Assembly (NCBI RefSeq): GCF_013322225.1
Contig: NZ_JAAMFB010000017.1
Location: 1 to 64,000 of the forward strand
DNA length: 64,000 nucleotides
Direction: 5' to 3'
Origin: Agrobacterium larrymoorei
GTDB lineage: Bacteria > Pseudomonadota > Alphaproteobacteria > Rhizobiales > Rhizobiaceae
The position numbers and the translations under genes are program-made. The stretch's first letter is position 1. Every line of letters starts with the position of its first letter. Below the pieces are notes generated by a model. That model was given only the letters and a program-made list of their open reading frames with translations. It was not told where the DNA came from and searched no databases. Below, one piece after another: positions 19,788-28,078 of this stretch.

Positions 19788-20540
19788 ATGCTGACTACGG
19801 ATATTGGCTTTCTGATTGCCATCACCGCCACCTTCATCCTTGCAGGCATTGTCAAAGGCGTCACCGGCATGGGGCTGCCTACCGTTGCGATGGGTGTGCT
19901 GGGCCTCTTCATGCCGCCCGTCGCAGCTGCGGCTCTTTTGATCCTGCCTTCCTTCGTCACCAATATCTGGCAGCTATTCTCCGGGCCGAGTTTCAAGGCT
20001 ATCCTGTTGCGGCTGTGGCCGATGATGATCATGATTGTGCTGGGCACTTTGATCGGCATCCGCCTGATGACTGGCGGCGCAAGCCAGTGGGCGACGGCGG
20101 CACTTGGAGCGGCACTCGCCATCTACGCGGCCTACAGCCTGCTTGCTCCGCCACTTTCCGTTTCACAACGGTTGGAGAAATTTCTGTCTCCTGTCGTCGG
20201 CCTCATCACCGGGCTTTTGACGGGCGCAACCGGTGTGTTCGTTGTGCCTGCTGTTCCCTATATCCAGTCACTTGGTTTCGACCGCGATAATCTCGTACAG
20301 GCGCTTGGCCTGTCTTTCACGGTATCGACCATAGCACTGGCGCTCGGTCTCGCGTCGAATTCCGTGTTCCAGACACAGCAGCTGACACTTTCGGCGCTTG
20401 CCATCATCCCCGCACTTCTTGGCATGTGGGCGGGTCAGAAGATCAGAAGCCTCGTCACCCCTGCCACCTTTCGCCGATGGTTTTTGATCTGCCTGCTGCT
20501 GCTGGGTTGCGAGCTGTTTCTAAGGCCCTTTTGGAACTGA
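19788..20540 (+). CDS. TauE/SafE-family membrane transporter
   Basis: A 250-residue integral membrane protein with about eight helices. The duplicated family motif is visible: GIVKGVTGMGLPTVAMGVL near the N-terminus and LITGLLTGATGVFVVPAVPYIQ in the second half. The family exports sulfite, sulfoacetate and other anions. Here it lies 73 bp after guaD at the end of the purine cluster, so it might export or import a purine-pathway product, which is an inference from position alone. Confidence 0.87.
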   Translation: MLTTDIGFLIAITATFILAGIVKGVTGMGLPTVAMGVLGLFMPPVAAAALLILPSFVTNIWQLFSGPSFKAILLRLWPMMIMIVLGTLIGIRLMTGGASQWATAALGAALAIYAAYSLLAPPLSVSQRLEKFLSPVVGLITGLLTGATGVFVVPAVPYIQSLGFDRDNLVQALGLSFTVSTIALALGLASNSVFQTQQLTLSALAIIPALLGMWAGQKIRSLVTPATFRRWFLICLLLLGCELFLRPFWN

Positions 20541-20617
20541 AAACAGTGCGTTTTTGATGTTGCAAATCGCGATTTCATGCTAATTGCCATCAACATTCAA
20601 ATTTGAAGGCTTTATCC

Positions 20618-21760
20618 ATGAGCAAAGTTCTGACGATTGCGGATTTGAAGAAACAGGCACAACGTCGTGTGCCGAAAATGTTCTTCGACTATGCAGACAG
20701 TGGAGCTTGGACCGAAGGCACGTATCGCGCCAACGAGGATGATTTTCAGAAGATAAAGCTGCGTCAGCGCGTGCTGGTGGACATGACGAACCGCTCGCTG
20801 GAAACCGAAATGATCGGCGAGAAGGTTTCGATGCCTGTGGCACTTTCTCCCACCGGCCTTACCGGCATGCAGCATGCCGACGGCGAAATGCTGGCGGCCA
20901 AGGCTGCGGAAGAATTCGGCGTACCCTTTACGCTCTCCACCATGAGCATCTGCTCCATCGAAGACGTCGCCTCGGTCACTTCAAGACCCTTCTGGTTTCA
21001 GCTTTATGTGATGAAGGACCGGGATTTCATCAACAACCTGATTGACCGCGCCAAGGCTGCGAAATGCTCGGCGCTGGTGCTGACGCTCGATCTGCAAATT
21101 CTTGGACAGCGCCATAAGGACTTGCGCAACGGTCTTTCCGCACCACCGAAGTTCACGCCAAAGCACATCTGGCAGATGGCGACGCGCCCGAAGTGGTGCC
21201 TGGACATGCTGCAAACCAAGCGCCGCAGCTTTGGCAACATTGTCGGCCACGCCAAGAATGTCTCTGATCTCTCTTCCCTCTCGTCCTGGACGGCAGAACA
21301 GTTCGATCCGCGCCTTTCCTGGAAGGATGTCGAGTGGATCAAGGAGCGCTGGGGCGGCAAGCTGATCCTGAAAGGTATTCTGGACGAAGAGGATGCCCGT
21401 GCGGCGGCAGATACGGGGGCTGACGCCATCATCGTGTCCAACCACGGCGGGCGTCAGTTGGACGGCGCGCTGTCCTCCATCGTCATGCTGCCGAAGATCG
21501 TTGACGCCGTGGGTGACAGGATCGAGGTTCATATGGATGGCGGCATTCGCTCAGGTCAGGATGTTCTCAAAGCTGTAGCACTCGGCGCCAAGGGCACCTA
21601 TATCGGCCGCCCCTTCCTCTACGGCCTTGGCGCCAATGGAAAGCTGGGCGTGACGACGGCTCTTGAGATTATCCGCAAGGAGATGGATATCACCATGGCG
21701 CTCTGCGGAAAGCGCCTTATCACTGATGTCGACCGCAGCATTCTAGTGCAGAACGCCTGA
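20618..21760 (+). CDS. lldD: FMN-dependent L-lactate dehydrogenase / alpha-hydroxy acid oxidase
   Basis: The 380-residue TIM-barrel flavoprotein oxidises an alpha-hydroxy acid, most likely L-lactate. Segments typical of the family are PKMFFDYADSGAWTEGTYR, SPTGLTGMQHADGE, FQLYVMKDRD, the catalytic His with flavin contacts in IIVSNHGGRQLDGA, and VHMDGGIRSGQDVLKA. The start MSKVLTIADLKK has GAAGG upstream. Glycolate oxidase-like substrates cannot be excluded by sequence reading. A hairpin with TTTT about 95 bp downstream may end the transcript. Confidence 0.9.
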   Translation: MSKVLTIADLKKQAQRRVPKMFFDYADSGAWTEGTYRANEDDFQKIKLRQRVLVDMTNRSLETEMIGEKVSMPVALSPTGLTGMQHADGEMLAAKAAEEFGVPFTLSTMSICSIEDVASVTSRPFWFQLYVMKDRDFINNLIDRAKAAKCSALVLTLDLQILGQRHKDLRNGLSAPPKFTPKHIWQMATRPKWCLDMLQTKRRSFGNIVGHAKNVSDLSSLSSWTAEQFDPRLSWKDVEWIKERWGGKLILKGILDEEDARAAADTGADAIIVSNHGGRQLDGALSSIVMLPKIVDAVGDRIEVHMDGGIRSGQDVLKAVALGAKGTYIGRPFLYGLGANGKLGVTTALEIIRKEMDITMALCGKRLITDVDRSILVQNA

Positions 21761-22188
21761 ATTGGGCTGGCAAATGCGCCATCATGGCCGAACGCTGGCC
21801 TCACAATGGCGTGAGGCTGGACAATAAATTTCAGCGCGTTAACCTTTTGCCGGACGCGCCATTTCGGCGCTTTTGAATAGCTTCTCGTCCCCAGAAACGT
21901 CCATCGAGATCTGCGCCTCTCGAAGCGAAAAGCGCGCAAACGCGGGCCTTCAGACCTGATGACCTCAATCCGATCAAGGAGACAGGAGAGCCTCCGCCTC
22001 TGATTTGCGAGCCGCCCTGTCGGCCTTAAATTTTCTCCAATTCCCAAATTCGACCCGTCACCAGTGGGGGTCGATTTTCATACTTAATTAAGCATGAAGG
22101 CAGTCTTTAAAGTTTTAGCGGTTTTGTCGCCTGAAAGTATCATTAGGTTGCAAGGCCTCGGTCAGCTCGTGCATACAAGGGGAAATTC
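21761..22188. other. 428-bp non-coding gap before the D-Ala-D-Ala carboxypeptidase gene
   Basis: Apart from the weak hairpin after lldD, no convincing gene was found. The second half is AT-rich and ends in AAGGGGAAATTC directly before the next ATG, so it holds that gene's promoter region. A 142-residue frame on the minus strand that covers it has no family-like features. Confidence 0.5.
21856..21874 (+). terminator. Possible terminator after lldD
   Basis: GCGCC-ATTTC-GGCGC followed by TTTT. The stem is only 5 bp, so the call is weak. Confidence 0.4.
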
Positions 22189-23454
22189 ATGTCGGTAGGG
22201 ATCAGACGGGGAGCGGCTGGAGCGTGGGTTTTCGCTTTGGCGTTTTTCTGCGCGATCATCTCTTTCGGGGCAGAACAGGCCCAGGCGCGCTATGCCCATA
22301 TTGTCATAGATGCGCATAACGGAAAAGTTCTGGATGCAGAGAACGCAGATACCAGCCGGTTTCCCGCGTCGTTGACGAAGATGATGACCCTCTACCTCAC
22401 CTTCGAAGCGCTGCATAATGGCCGCCTGAGATGGGACCAGCGCATCACCATGTCCAAGAATGGCGCTTCCACCATCCCGTCCAAACTATGGGTACGAGCC
22501 GGAACGACTTTCACCGTGCGAGAGGCCGTCTATGGCATGATCGTCAAATCTGCGAACGACCTTGCCGAAGGCATGGGCGATCACCTCGGTGGCTCGGAAG
22601 CGAAATTTGCCCAGATGATGACGCGCAAGGCTCGCCAGCTTGGGATGTCGAGAACCACCTTCCGCAACGCTTCCGGCCTGCCGAACAAGTCTCAGGTGAC
22701 GACGGCACGGGATATGGCGAGGCTCGGCATGGCGCTGCAGCGGGATTTTCCAAAAGAATACGCCATGTTCAACACAAGTTCCTTCAAGTTCAGGGGCAAG
22801 ACGATCCGCGGCCATAACCGCCTTTTGAAGCGATACAACGGCGTGGATGGCATCAAGACAGGTTACACCAACGCATCCGGCTTCAATATCGTTACCGCAT
22901 TGAACCACAATGGTCGCAGCGTGGTCGCCGTGGTCCTTGGTGGCAAGTCGTCCCGCGGCCGTGACGATCAGATCGTCAGGCTTCTCGACCGAACGCTGCC
23001 GAAAGCGACCAGAGGCCGTAGCAACGAAATGCTGGTCGCCAGCGCAAGCACCAGCCGCACATTCGACGTTCCTCCCGCCGTTGTCCCGCTGCCGATGTTT
23101 GCAAAGCGCCAAGACCCTGTTGCAAGGCAGATCGCATCTGCCAACGGCGTCACGGCAGACATGATACACACCTCTGCCGTTCGCCCGGCCATGGGCGCGC
23201 GCAGCATCTGGGAGGTGCAGATTGCCGCAACCGATTCTGAGAAGGCGGCGCTTTCAATGCTTAATACAGCCAAAGCTTCGATTGCATCCGGGTACGGGAG
23301 CATAGCGCCCTACACGGAAGCAGTCCGCAGCGGCGGCACCACCCTGTTCCGCGCCCGCTTTACCGGGTTCGACAATCAGGCAGACGCCCTTTCTGCGTGC
23401 AAGGACCTGAAAGCAAGATCCTATTCCTGCGTGGTCATGTCCAGCGAGGGTTAA
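22189..23454 (+). CDS. D-alanyl-D-alanine carboxypeptidase with SPOR domain
   Basis: A low-molecular-weight penicillin-binding protein (S11) that trims the terminal D-Ala of peptidoglycan stem peptides. The 421 residues have a signal peptide (cleavage near AQA-RY, residue about 34), the catalytic SLTK (S-x-x-K), the SAN triad in VKSANDLAEGMGDH and KTG in GVDGIKTGYTNASG. After a linker, the last 75 residues form a SPOR-like domain (IWEVQIAATDSEKAALS, FRARFTGFDNQADALSAC), which would bind denuded glycans at the septum. It is convergent with the phosphoesterase gene, with only 6 bp between stops. Confidence 0.93.
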   Translation: MSVGIRRGAAGAWVFALAFFCAIISFGAEQAQARYAHIVIDAHNGKVLDAENADTSRFPASLTKMMTLYLTFEALHNGRLRWDQRITMSKNGASTIPSKLWVRAGTTFTVREAVYGMIVKSANDLAEGMGDHLGGSEAKFAQMMTRKARQLGMSRTTFRNASGLPNKSQVTTARDMARLGMALQRDFPKEYAMFNTSSFKFRGKTIRGHNRLLKRYNGVDGIKTGYTNASGFNIVTALNHNGRSVVAVVLGGKSSRGRDDQIVRLLDRTLPKATRGRSNEMLVASASTSRTFDVPPAVVPLPMFAKRQDPVARQIASANGVTADMIHTSAVRPAMGARSIWEVQIAATDSEKAALSMLNTAKASIASGYGSIAPYTEAVRSGGTTLFRARFTGFDNQADALSACKDLKARSYSCVVMSSEG

Positions 23455-23460
23455 CTCGGA

Positions 23461-24201
23461 TCAGCCAAGCCAGCCGTGGGCAATGGCATTGCCCACGCGC
23501 TTCATGCCGTTACGCTTGGCAAGCTCCACCATAGGTCGATTATCGTAAGGGACCTGACGGTGCGAAACCTGCCAGCCATAAGCGGTCTCTTCCAGCACGG
23601 CGTAACATGCGAGCGGATGACCCACATTCACTTCGTGATAAAACGGCTCGTCATCTTTCCAGCCCGGACAGCCTACGCTGCCCGGATTTACAACCAGTCG
23701 CCCGTCGGAAAGCTGGGCGGTCCGCGCAATATGGGTATGGCCGCAGAGCATCAGGGGCTGGGGAATGCCTTCTGCAAGCGCATCGATTTCGGCCTGCGGA
23801 TGCAAATGAAGAACGCCCTCCAGCAATAGCCTGTCCAGCCAGTAATCGAGATCGCCTTTTGGGGAGCCGTGGCAGCAATAGGCAATGTCATTGAACACCA
23901 TGTCGAAAGGCAGTGCTTTCAACCAATCCAGATGTGCGGCGCTAAGCTGAGGATAGACGATTCTTTCCCAAGGCCCCATCTCTTCGAAAGACTGCTCGAT
24001 TAAAGCGCGGTCGTGGTTTCCCCGGACCGAAGGAATGCCTTCGCCAATCAGGATATCGGCAGTGCGCCCGGCATCCAGCGGTCCACTGAAGCAATCGCCA
24101 AGATTGACGATATCGTTGATGCCAAGCTTCCTTATGTCGGCAAGCACTGCTTCAAGCGCTACGGAATTTCCGTGAATATCGGCAATTGCGGCAAATATCA
24201 T
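23461..24201 (-). CDS. Calcineurin-like metallophosphoesterase (YfcE type)
   Basis: The 246-residue protein has all metal-site motifs of the family: AIADIHGN, VNLGDCFSGP, VRGNHDRALI, CCHGSP and MLCGHTHIA. The substrate is unknown. The ATG start MIFAAIADIHG is used. An in-frame TTG 9 bp upstream overlaps the hiuH stop and would give translational coupling, so the true start is not certain. It is the last gene of the ureide operon by position, but a role in that pathway is not indicated. Confidence 0.9.
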   Translation of the reverse strand: MIFAAIADIHGNSVALEAVLADIRKLGINDIVNLGDCFSGPLDAGRTADILIGEGIPSVRGNHDRALIEQSFEEMGPWERIVYPQLSAAHLDWLKALPFDMVFNDIAYCCHGSPKGDLDYWLDRLLLEGVLHLHPQAEIDALAEGIPQPLMLCGHTHIARTAQLSDGRLVVNPGSVGCPGWKDDEPFYHEVNVGHPLACYAVLEETAYGWQVSHRQVPYDNRPMVELAKRNGMKRVGNAIAHGWLG

Positions 24202-24206
24202 GGTGG

Positions 24207-24563
24207 TCAACTGCCGCGATAGGTGGAGTAACTGTAGGGCGAAAGCAGCAATGGCACGTGATAATGGCCCGCCTCATCCGCAATGCCAAAGCGGATGGGG
24301 ATGATGTCCAGGAATGCCGGCTCCGGCAAAACCAGTCCCCTGGAGCGCAAATAATCTCCGGCGTGAAACACCAGCTCATACTGGCCTTTGCGGAACTCGT
24401 CACCAATAAGCAGCGGCCCGCCATCGACGCGACCATCGCTGTTGGTTTCAACGGTTTTCAGCTTGTCACGCACATCCCCATCAAGGCGATAAAGGTCGAT
24501 CTTCAGCCCTTTGGCAGGGATGCCGTGCGCGGCATCAAGGACGTGTGTCGTAAGACCGGTCAT
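24207..24563 (-). CDS. hiuH: 5-hydroxyisourate hydrolase
   Basis: Transthyretin-like enzyme that converts the product of PuuD, 5-hydroxyisourate, to OHCU. The 118-residue product starts [16 protein letters not shown] with the catalytic His, includes the Arg of [29 protein letters not shown] and ends in the family's signature YRGS. The length matches bacterial PucM/HiuH. Its start overlaps the allA stop by 4 bp (ATGA). Confidence 0.96.
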   Translation of the reverse strand: MTGLTTHVLDAAHGIPAKGLKIDLYRLDGDVRDKLKTVETNSDGRVDGGPLLIGDEFRKGQYELVFHAGDYLRSRGLVLPEPAFLDIIPIRFGIADEAGHYHVPLLLSPYSYSTYRGS

Positions 24564-25060
24564 AGGTTCGGCTCCGCAATGAAAAAGGGCTGTTCGAAGA
24601 AGTATTCCTCCAGATTGTTGCCCGGCCCATCCCGGTCAACAACGAGAAAATCACAGGTCGCATCAACCGTCATCAACGGATGATGCCAGACATTGCGATG
24701 GTAATTCACGCCTTGGTCGCCTCTCGCCAGAAACACCTGCGGTTTGGCCGGTCTGCCGTTTTCATCTTCGGAAACGACAACCAGGAACGGCTTGCCGGAT
24801 AATGGCGAAAAACTCTGACTGCCGAGCGGATGCCGCTCCATCATATCCACTGTGTAGGGAAACACGCGCGCGGTGCCGCGAAAGATATTGAGCACCACCT
24901 TTGCACCCTCGCCCATCACGTCAGCCTGCGCCAGCGCATGATGACGCTCGGTATTTCCAGAGTTTATCAACCGCATGGACTGAAGTGTGGTTTCGATAAC
25001 GTCGCCAAACGGTGCGAAAGCCCGCTTCGTCAACGGTTTGATCTCTAGATATTCAGTCAA
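24560..25060 (-). CDS. allA: Ureidoglycolate lyase (AllA family)
   Basis: Releases urea from ureidoglycolate to give glyoxylate. The 166-residue cupin-like protein has [14 protein letters not shown], the [13 protein letters not shown] segment, [20 protein letters not shown] and [16 protein letters not shown], all characteristic of AllA. It overlaps hiuH downstream. Upstream it is separated from the rest of its pathway by the HEPN/MNT pair, whose last stop lies 3 bp before the allA start. Confidence 0.94.
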   Translation of the reverse strand: MTEYLEIKPLTKRAFAPFGDVIETTLQSMRLINSGNTERHHALAQADVMGEGAKVVLNIFRGTARVFPYTVDMMERHPLGSQSFSPLSGKPFLVVVSEDENGRPAKPQVFLARGDQGVNYHRNVWHHPLMTVDATCDFLVVDRDGPGNNLEEYFFEQPFFIAEPNL

Positions 25061-25063
25061 TGC

Positions 25064-25405
25064 TCATTCACCTTGGGCACGCCAGTTGCCAATCGAATCG
25101 AGCCCTTGAAGTAACTCAGGTATTGTTGTCTGAGTCGTGCGCCAGATGATATTGAGGTCAAGTGTGAAATATCCATGCGCCACACGGTTACGTAGACCAC
25201 GGATCGAGTACCAAGGAAAATCCGGATACGCCTCCATCAGCCGTACTGCGGATTCTCCAATAACAATTAGGCTCATCCCCACGGCATGCTGCGTTTTTAT
25301 ATCAACGAGAAATTCGCTTTCTTGCATTCCTGAGACAAAGCTCAACGAAGCCTCGGCGGCGCGGCGCATATCTGCGAGGAACTCTTGGCACCTATCCATA
25401 TTCAT
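25064..25405 (-). CDS. hepT: HepT-like HEPN toxin
   Basis: A 113-residue all-helical protein of the DUF86/HepT family. The RNase motif with the modification site, R-x4-H-x-Y, is present as R72-N-R-V-A-H77-G-Y79; in characterised pairs the partner MntA adds AMP to this tyrosine and silences the RNase. The Glu-bearing VIGESAVRLM helix also fits. The start overlaps the MNT stop by 4 bp (ATGA), as usual for these pairs. Base composition is lower in GC than the flanking allA and uraD. Confidence 0.88.
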   Translation of the reverse strand: MNMDRCQEFLADMRRAAEASLSFVSGMQESEFLVDIKTQHAVGMSLIVIGESAVRLMEAYPDFPWYSIRGLRNRVAHGYFTLDLNIIWRTTQTTIPELLQGLDSIGNWRAQGE

Positions 25406-25701
25406 ATAGGCTTGGCTTCTGAAAGAACGCGCACCTTTACGCGCTCTGGAAAATCGCCCGGCGTTAGAAGGTGAATTCTCGTTCCAAGCATCATTTGCTC
25501 TAAAGCGTCCTGCAAGCCACCCAGGCTAAGTAATGTCGAGCCCGGCAAAGCGTCTACAAGAATATCAAGGTCACTATCTGGTCGATCCTCGCCGCGTGCA
25601 ACGGAACCGAACACACGCGGATTCGCCGCATTAAAGCGTTTGGTCAGTTGCCGAATGGCTTCGCGATTTTTTTCCAATACCTCCGACGGTCTCATTTTCA
25701 T
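25402..25701 (-). CDS. mntA: MntA-like nucleotidyltransferase antitoxin
   Basis: A 99-residue minimal nucleotidyltransferase. The catalytic motif G-S-x10-D-x-D is complete (G32-S33 then D44-L-D46, in FGSVARGEDRPDSDLDILVD). In the family this enzyme AMPylates HepT. AAGGTG lies upstream of the ATG. It is the first gene of a two-gene module of about 640 bp inserted between uraD and allA. Confidence 0.9.
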   Translation of the reverse strand: MKMRPSEVLEKNREAIRQLTKRFNAANPRVFGSVARGEDRPDSDLDILVDALPGSTLLSLGGLQDALEQMMLGTRIHLLTPGDFPERVKVRVLSEAKPI

Positions 25702-25760
25702 TCACCTTCTACGGCCAAAGAGATTATAGTCGTCAGAACAAACTATGCAAAGCCACTGCA

Positions 25761-26264
25761 TCAGGTCGCATTTCCCGAAAACAGCGCAGAAAGTCGCAAC
25801 AGCGCGATCTTTTCTACCTGTGCGGTCGCAGTTGCAAACTCCTGCTCAGCATCGTTCTGAATACGCTCTTCGAAAGCGCGCAGAATATCGTCCTTGCTCA
25901 GCCCTTTCACCGCTATGATGAAAGGAAAGCCGTTTTTGCCGACATAGGCCGCGTTCAACTCGGTAAAACGTGCATGCTCTTCCGGCGAAAGCCGGTCCAG
26001 GCCTGCACCGGCCTGCTCCTTGCGGCTGTCATCCGTCAATTCCCCTGCAATCGCAAGCTTTCCGGCGAGATCGGGGTGCGCACGCAGGACGCCGAGCCGC
26101 TCCTGATATGTTGCCCGGCGAAACATCATCGTGAGCGCATCATGCACACTCTTTGCGGTCATCGGCACGAATATGACGCCAGCATCATAGGCACGCTCGG
26201 CAATAAATGGCGAATGTTCGAAGAGGGCGCCAAAGCGGCTGATGAATTCCTCGCGCGCCGACAT
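25761..26264 (-). CDS. uraD: OHCU decarboxylase
   Basis: Converts 2-oxo-4-hydroxy-4-carboxy-5-ureidoimidazoline to S-allantoin. The 167 residues contain the catalytic region LRAHPDLAGKLA, the DSRKEQAGAGLDRLS segment and NAAYVGKNGFPFIIAVKG, the family's best signature. Its start shares one base with the stop of the upstream deacetylase gene (TGATG). The gene that would normally follow, allA, lies beyond the HEPN/MNT insertion. Confidence 0.96.
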   Translation of the reverse strand: MSAREEFISRFGALFEHSPFIAERAYDAGVIFVPMTAKSVHDALTMMFRRATYQERLGVLRAHPDLAGKLAIAGELTDDSRKEQAGAGLDRLSPEEHARFTELNAAYVGKNGFPFIIAVKGLSKDDILRAFEERIQNDAEQEFATATAQVEKIALLRLSALFSGNAT

Positions 26265-27187
26265 CAGACCGCCTCCGGCTTGTGATGTTCATGCCAGTGA
26301 CGAGCAATTTCGATGCGTTGGGGTATCCAGACTTTCTCGTGGCCAAGCACATATTCGATGAAGCGGCGCAGCGCCGCAGCGCGACCGGGGCGACCGACCA
26401 GACGGCAATGCAGGCCGACGCTCATCATCTTCGGCGCGCCTTCCGCACCTTCCTGATAGAGAACATCGAAGGCATCCTTCAGATAGGTGAAGAACTGATC
26501 ACCGGAGTTGAACCCCTGCGGAGTGGCAAAGCGCATGTCGTTGGTTTCGAGCGTGTAGGGGATGATGAGGAAGGGACTATCCTTCTCACCTTTCACCCAA
26601 TAGGGCAGATCGTCGGCATAGGAATCGGAAGAGTAAAGAAAGCCGCCCTCCTCCATAACCAGCTTTAGCGTATGATCCGACGGTTTGCCTTGGTACATTC
26701 CGTAAGGGCGTTCGCCGGTCAGTTCGGTATGTAGACGCACGGCCTCTAGGATGTGCTTGCGCTCTTCTTCCTCGCTAAAATCCTTGTATTCCAGCCAGCG
26801 ATAACCGTGGCTGGCGATTTCCCATCCTGCTTCCTTCATGGCGGCAACAGCGTCCGGGTTGCGAGCCATCGCAGAGGTCACGCCGTAGACGGTGGCGGTA
26901 ACGCCGAGCGAGGTAAACATCCGCCACAAGCGCCAGAAACCCGCACGGGAGCCGTATTCGTAAATCGATTCCATATTGAGGTTGCGCTGACCCGGCCAAG
27001 GCTGCGCGCCGACGATTTCCGAAAGCAGCGATTCCGAAGCCTTGTCATTGTCGAGAACGCAGCTTTCGCCACCCTCCTCGTAATTGATGACGAATTGGAC
27101 GGCGATGCGCGCAGCGCCCGGCCATTTCGGGTCTGGAGTGTTGCGACCGTAACCAACAAGATTGCGGGGGTATTCAGCGGAAATCAT
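26264..27187 (-). CDS. puuE: PuuE-type allantoinase (polysaccharide deacetylase family)
   Basis: PuuE is a metal-independent allantoinase that hydrolyses allantoin to allantoate. The 307-residue protein starts MISAEYPRNLVGYGRNTPDP, the conserved PuuE N-terminus, followed by VQFVINYEEGGESCVLD, EIASHGYRWLEYKDF (NodB fold) and MSVGLHCRLVGRPGR near the end. AAGGTG precedes the chosen ATG. Between it and AllA an allantoate-degrading step would be needed; no such gene is seen in the window. Confidence 0.93.
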   Translation of the reverse strand: MISAEYPRNLVGYGRNTPDPKWPGAARIAVQFVINYEEGGESCVLDNDKASESLLSEIVGAQPWPGQRNLNMESIYEYGSRAGFWRLWRMFTSLGVTATVYGVTSAMARNPDAVAAMKEAGWEIASHGYRWLEYKDFSEEEERKHILEAVRLHTELTGERPYGMYQGKPSDHTLKLVMEEGGFLYSSDSYADDLPYWVKGEKDSPFLIIPYTLETNDMRFATPQGFNSGDQFFTYLKDAFDVLYQEGAEGAPKMMSVGLHCRLVGRPGRAAALRRFIEYVLGHEKVWIPQRIEIARHWHEHHKPEAV

Positions 27188-27265
27188 CAAATCACCTTCA
27201 CGACATTTCGTGAACGGTAGCATCGCGAAACGGAAAGTCGAGATCATTTTGTAGGCGATTTACGA

Positions 27266-27973
27266 TCAGGCGATTTTTCGTGCAGACACACGTCCCATAG
27301 GGTGGAGCGAATGAACGCGAAACGGTGCGCCAGGCTCTTCCTCCACGAATAATGCGAGATTGGAAAACTCCATCTGACGCCCAAGCAGAGGTTCGAAAAC
27401 ACTGCGAACTGCTCGCTCGACACGGACGCATTCCGCGGGGACGATGCCACCCGTCAGCACCATCTGAAACCGGAATTCGTCCATGACGTAAGGATGGCCC
27501 CAGCGATGCAGATTGGTCAACTGCGTCGCCGAGAGCCTGTCCGGGTCGGCGCGCTCGATTTCAACATCCGATAATGGCGCACGATACCGGTCAAACTCCT
27601 GCACTACGCTGGCGGCCAGAAAATTCAGCACTTCAGACGGCCACGATGGCACGAGGCCATAGATATTGCCGAGCTTGGCAATTTCCAGCGGCGGAAGGCG
27701 GAACGGCTGATGTGTTCCAGCAAAACACATGAGTTCACGTAGCAGCGATGCCTCCGAAACGCCCTCAGCAAGACGGAAAGGCGCTTTGATGGGTCCGTGA
27801 AAACCATATCTGCGCGGCAAAGCGGTATGGTAGGAAATCTCCTGCATGCCAAGACCACTGAGCGCAGGAGGCTCTACCGTCTGGCCGGAATAGACATCCC
27901 GCCCCAGCCATGCCCCAGCGGCGTGGGTCATCGGATCATTCGGAGAAGGCGTGTAATGAATGGCGTACCGCAT
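27266..27973 (-). CDS. DUF1045 protein (2H phosphoesterase-like)
   Basis: The 235-residue protein has the DUF1045 layout: MRYAIHYTPSPNDP, a central YGFHGPIKAPFRLAEG and a C-terminal FRFQMVLTGGI. Members are found in phosphonate operons and rhizobial purine clusters and are distantly related to 2H phosphoesterases, whose two active-site motifs are H-x-T/S. Here the first reads H-G-P and the second Q-M-V, so the classical catalytic pair looks incomplete. Function is unknown. It lies upstream of puuE on the same strand, 78 bp away. Confidence 0.78.
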   Translation of the reverse strand: MRYAIHYTPSPNDPMTHAAGAWLGRDVYSGQTVEPPALSGLGMQEISYHTALPRRYGFHGPIKAPFRLAEGVSEASLLRELMCFAGTHQPFRLPPLEIAKLGNIYGLVPSWPSEVLNFLAASVVQEFDRYRAPLSDVEIERADPDRLSATQLTNLHRWGHPYVMDEFRFQMVLTGGIVPAECVRVERAVRSVFEPLLGRQMEFSNLALFVEEEPGAPFRVHSLHPMGRVSARKIA

Positions 27974-28078
27974 GCGTCGTCACCTCGCCTCAACAGCCGG
28001 AATAAGGTCATTTATACTGCATGACGACAGCAGTTAGGTGATTTGCATGACAGCTTAACGACGGGGAATACTGCCGCT

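Noticed and set aside
21619-22047. 142-residue minus-strand frame over the lldD end and following gap
   Set aside because: Mostly antisense of lldD; composition rich in R and no motifs.
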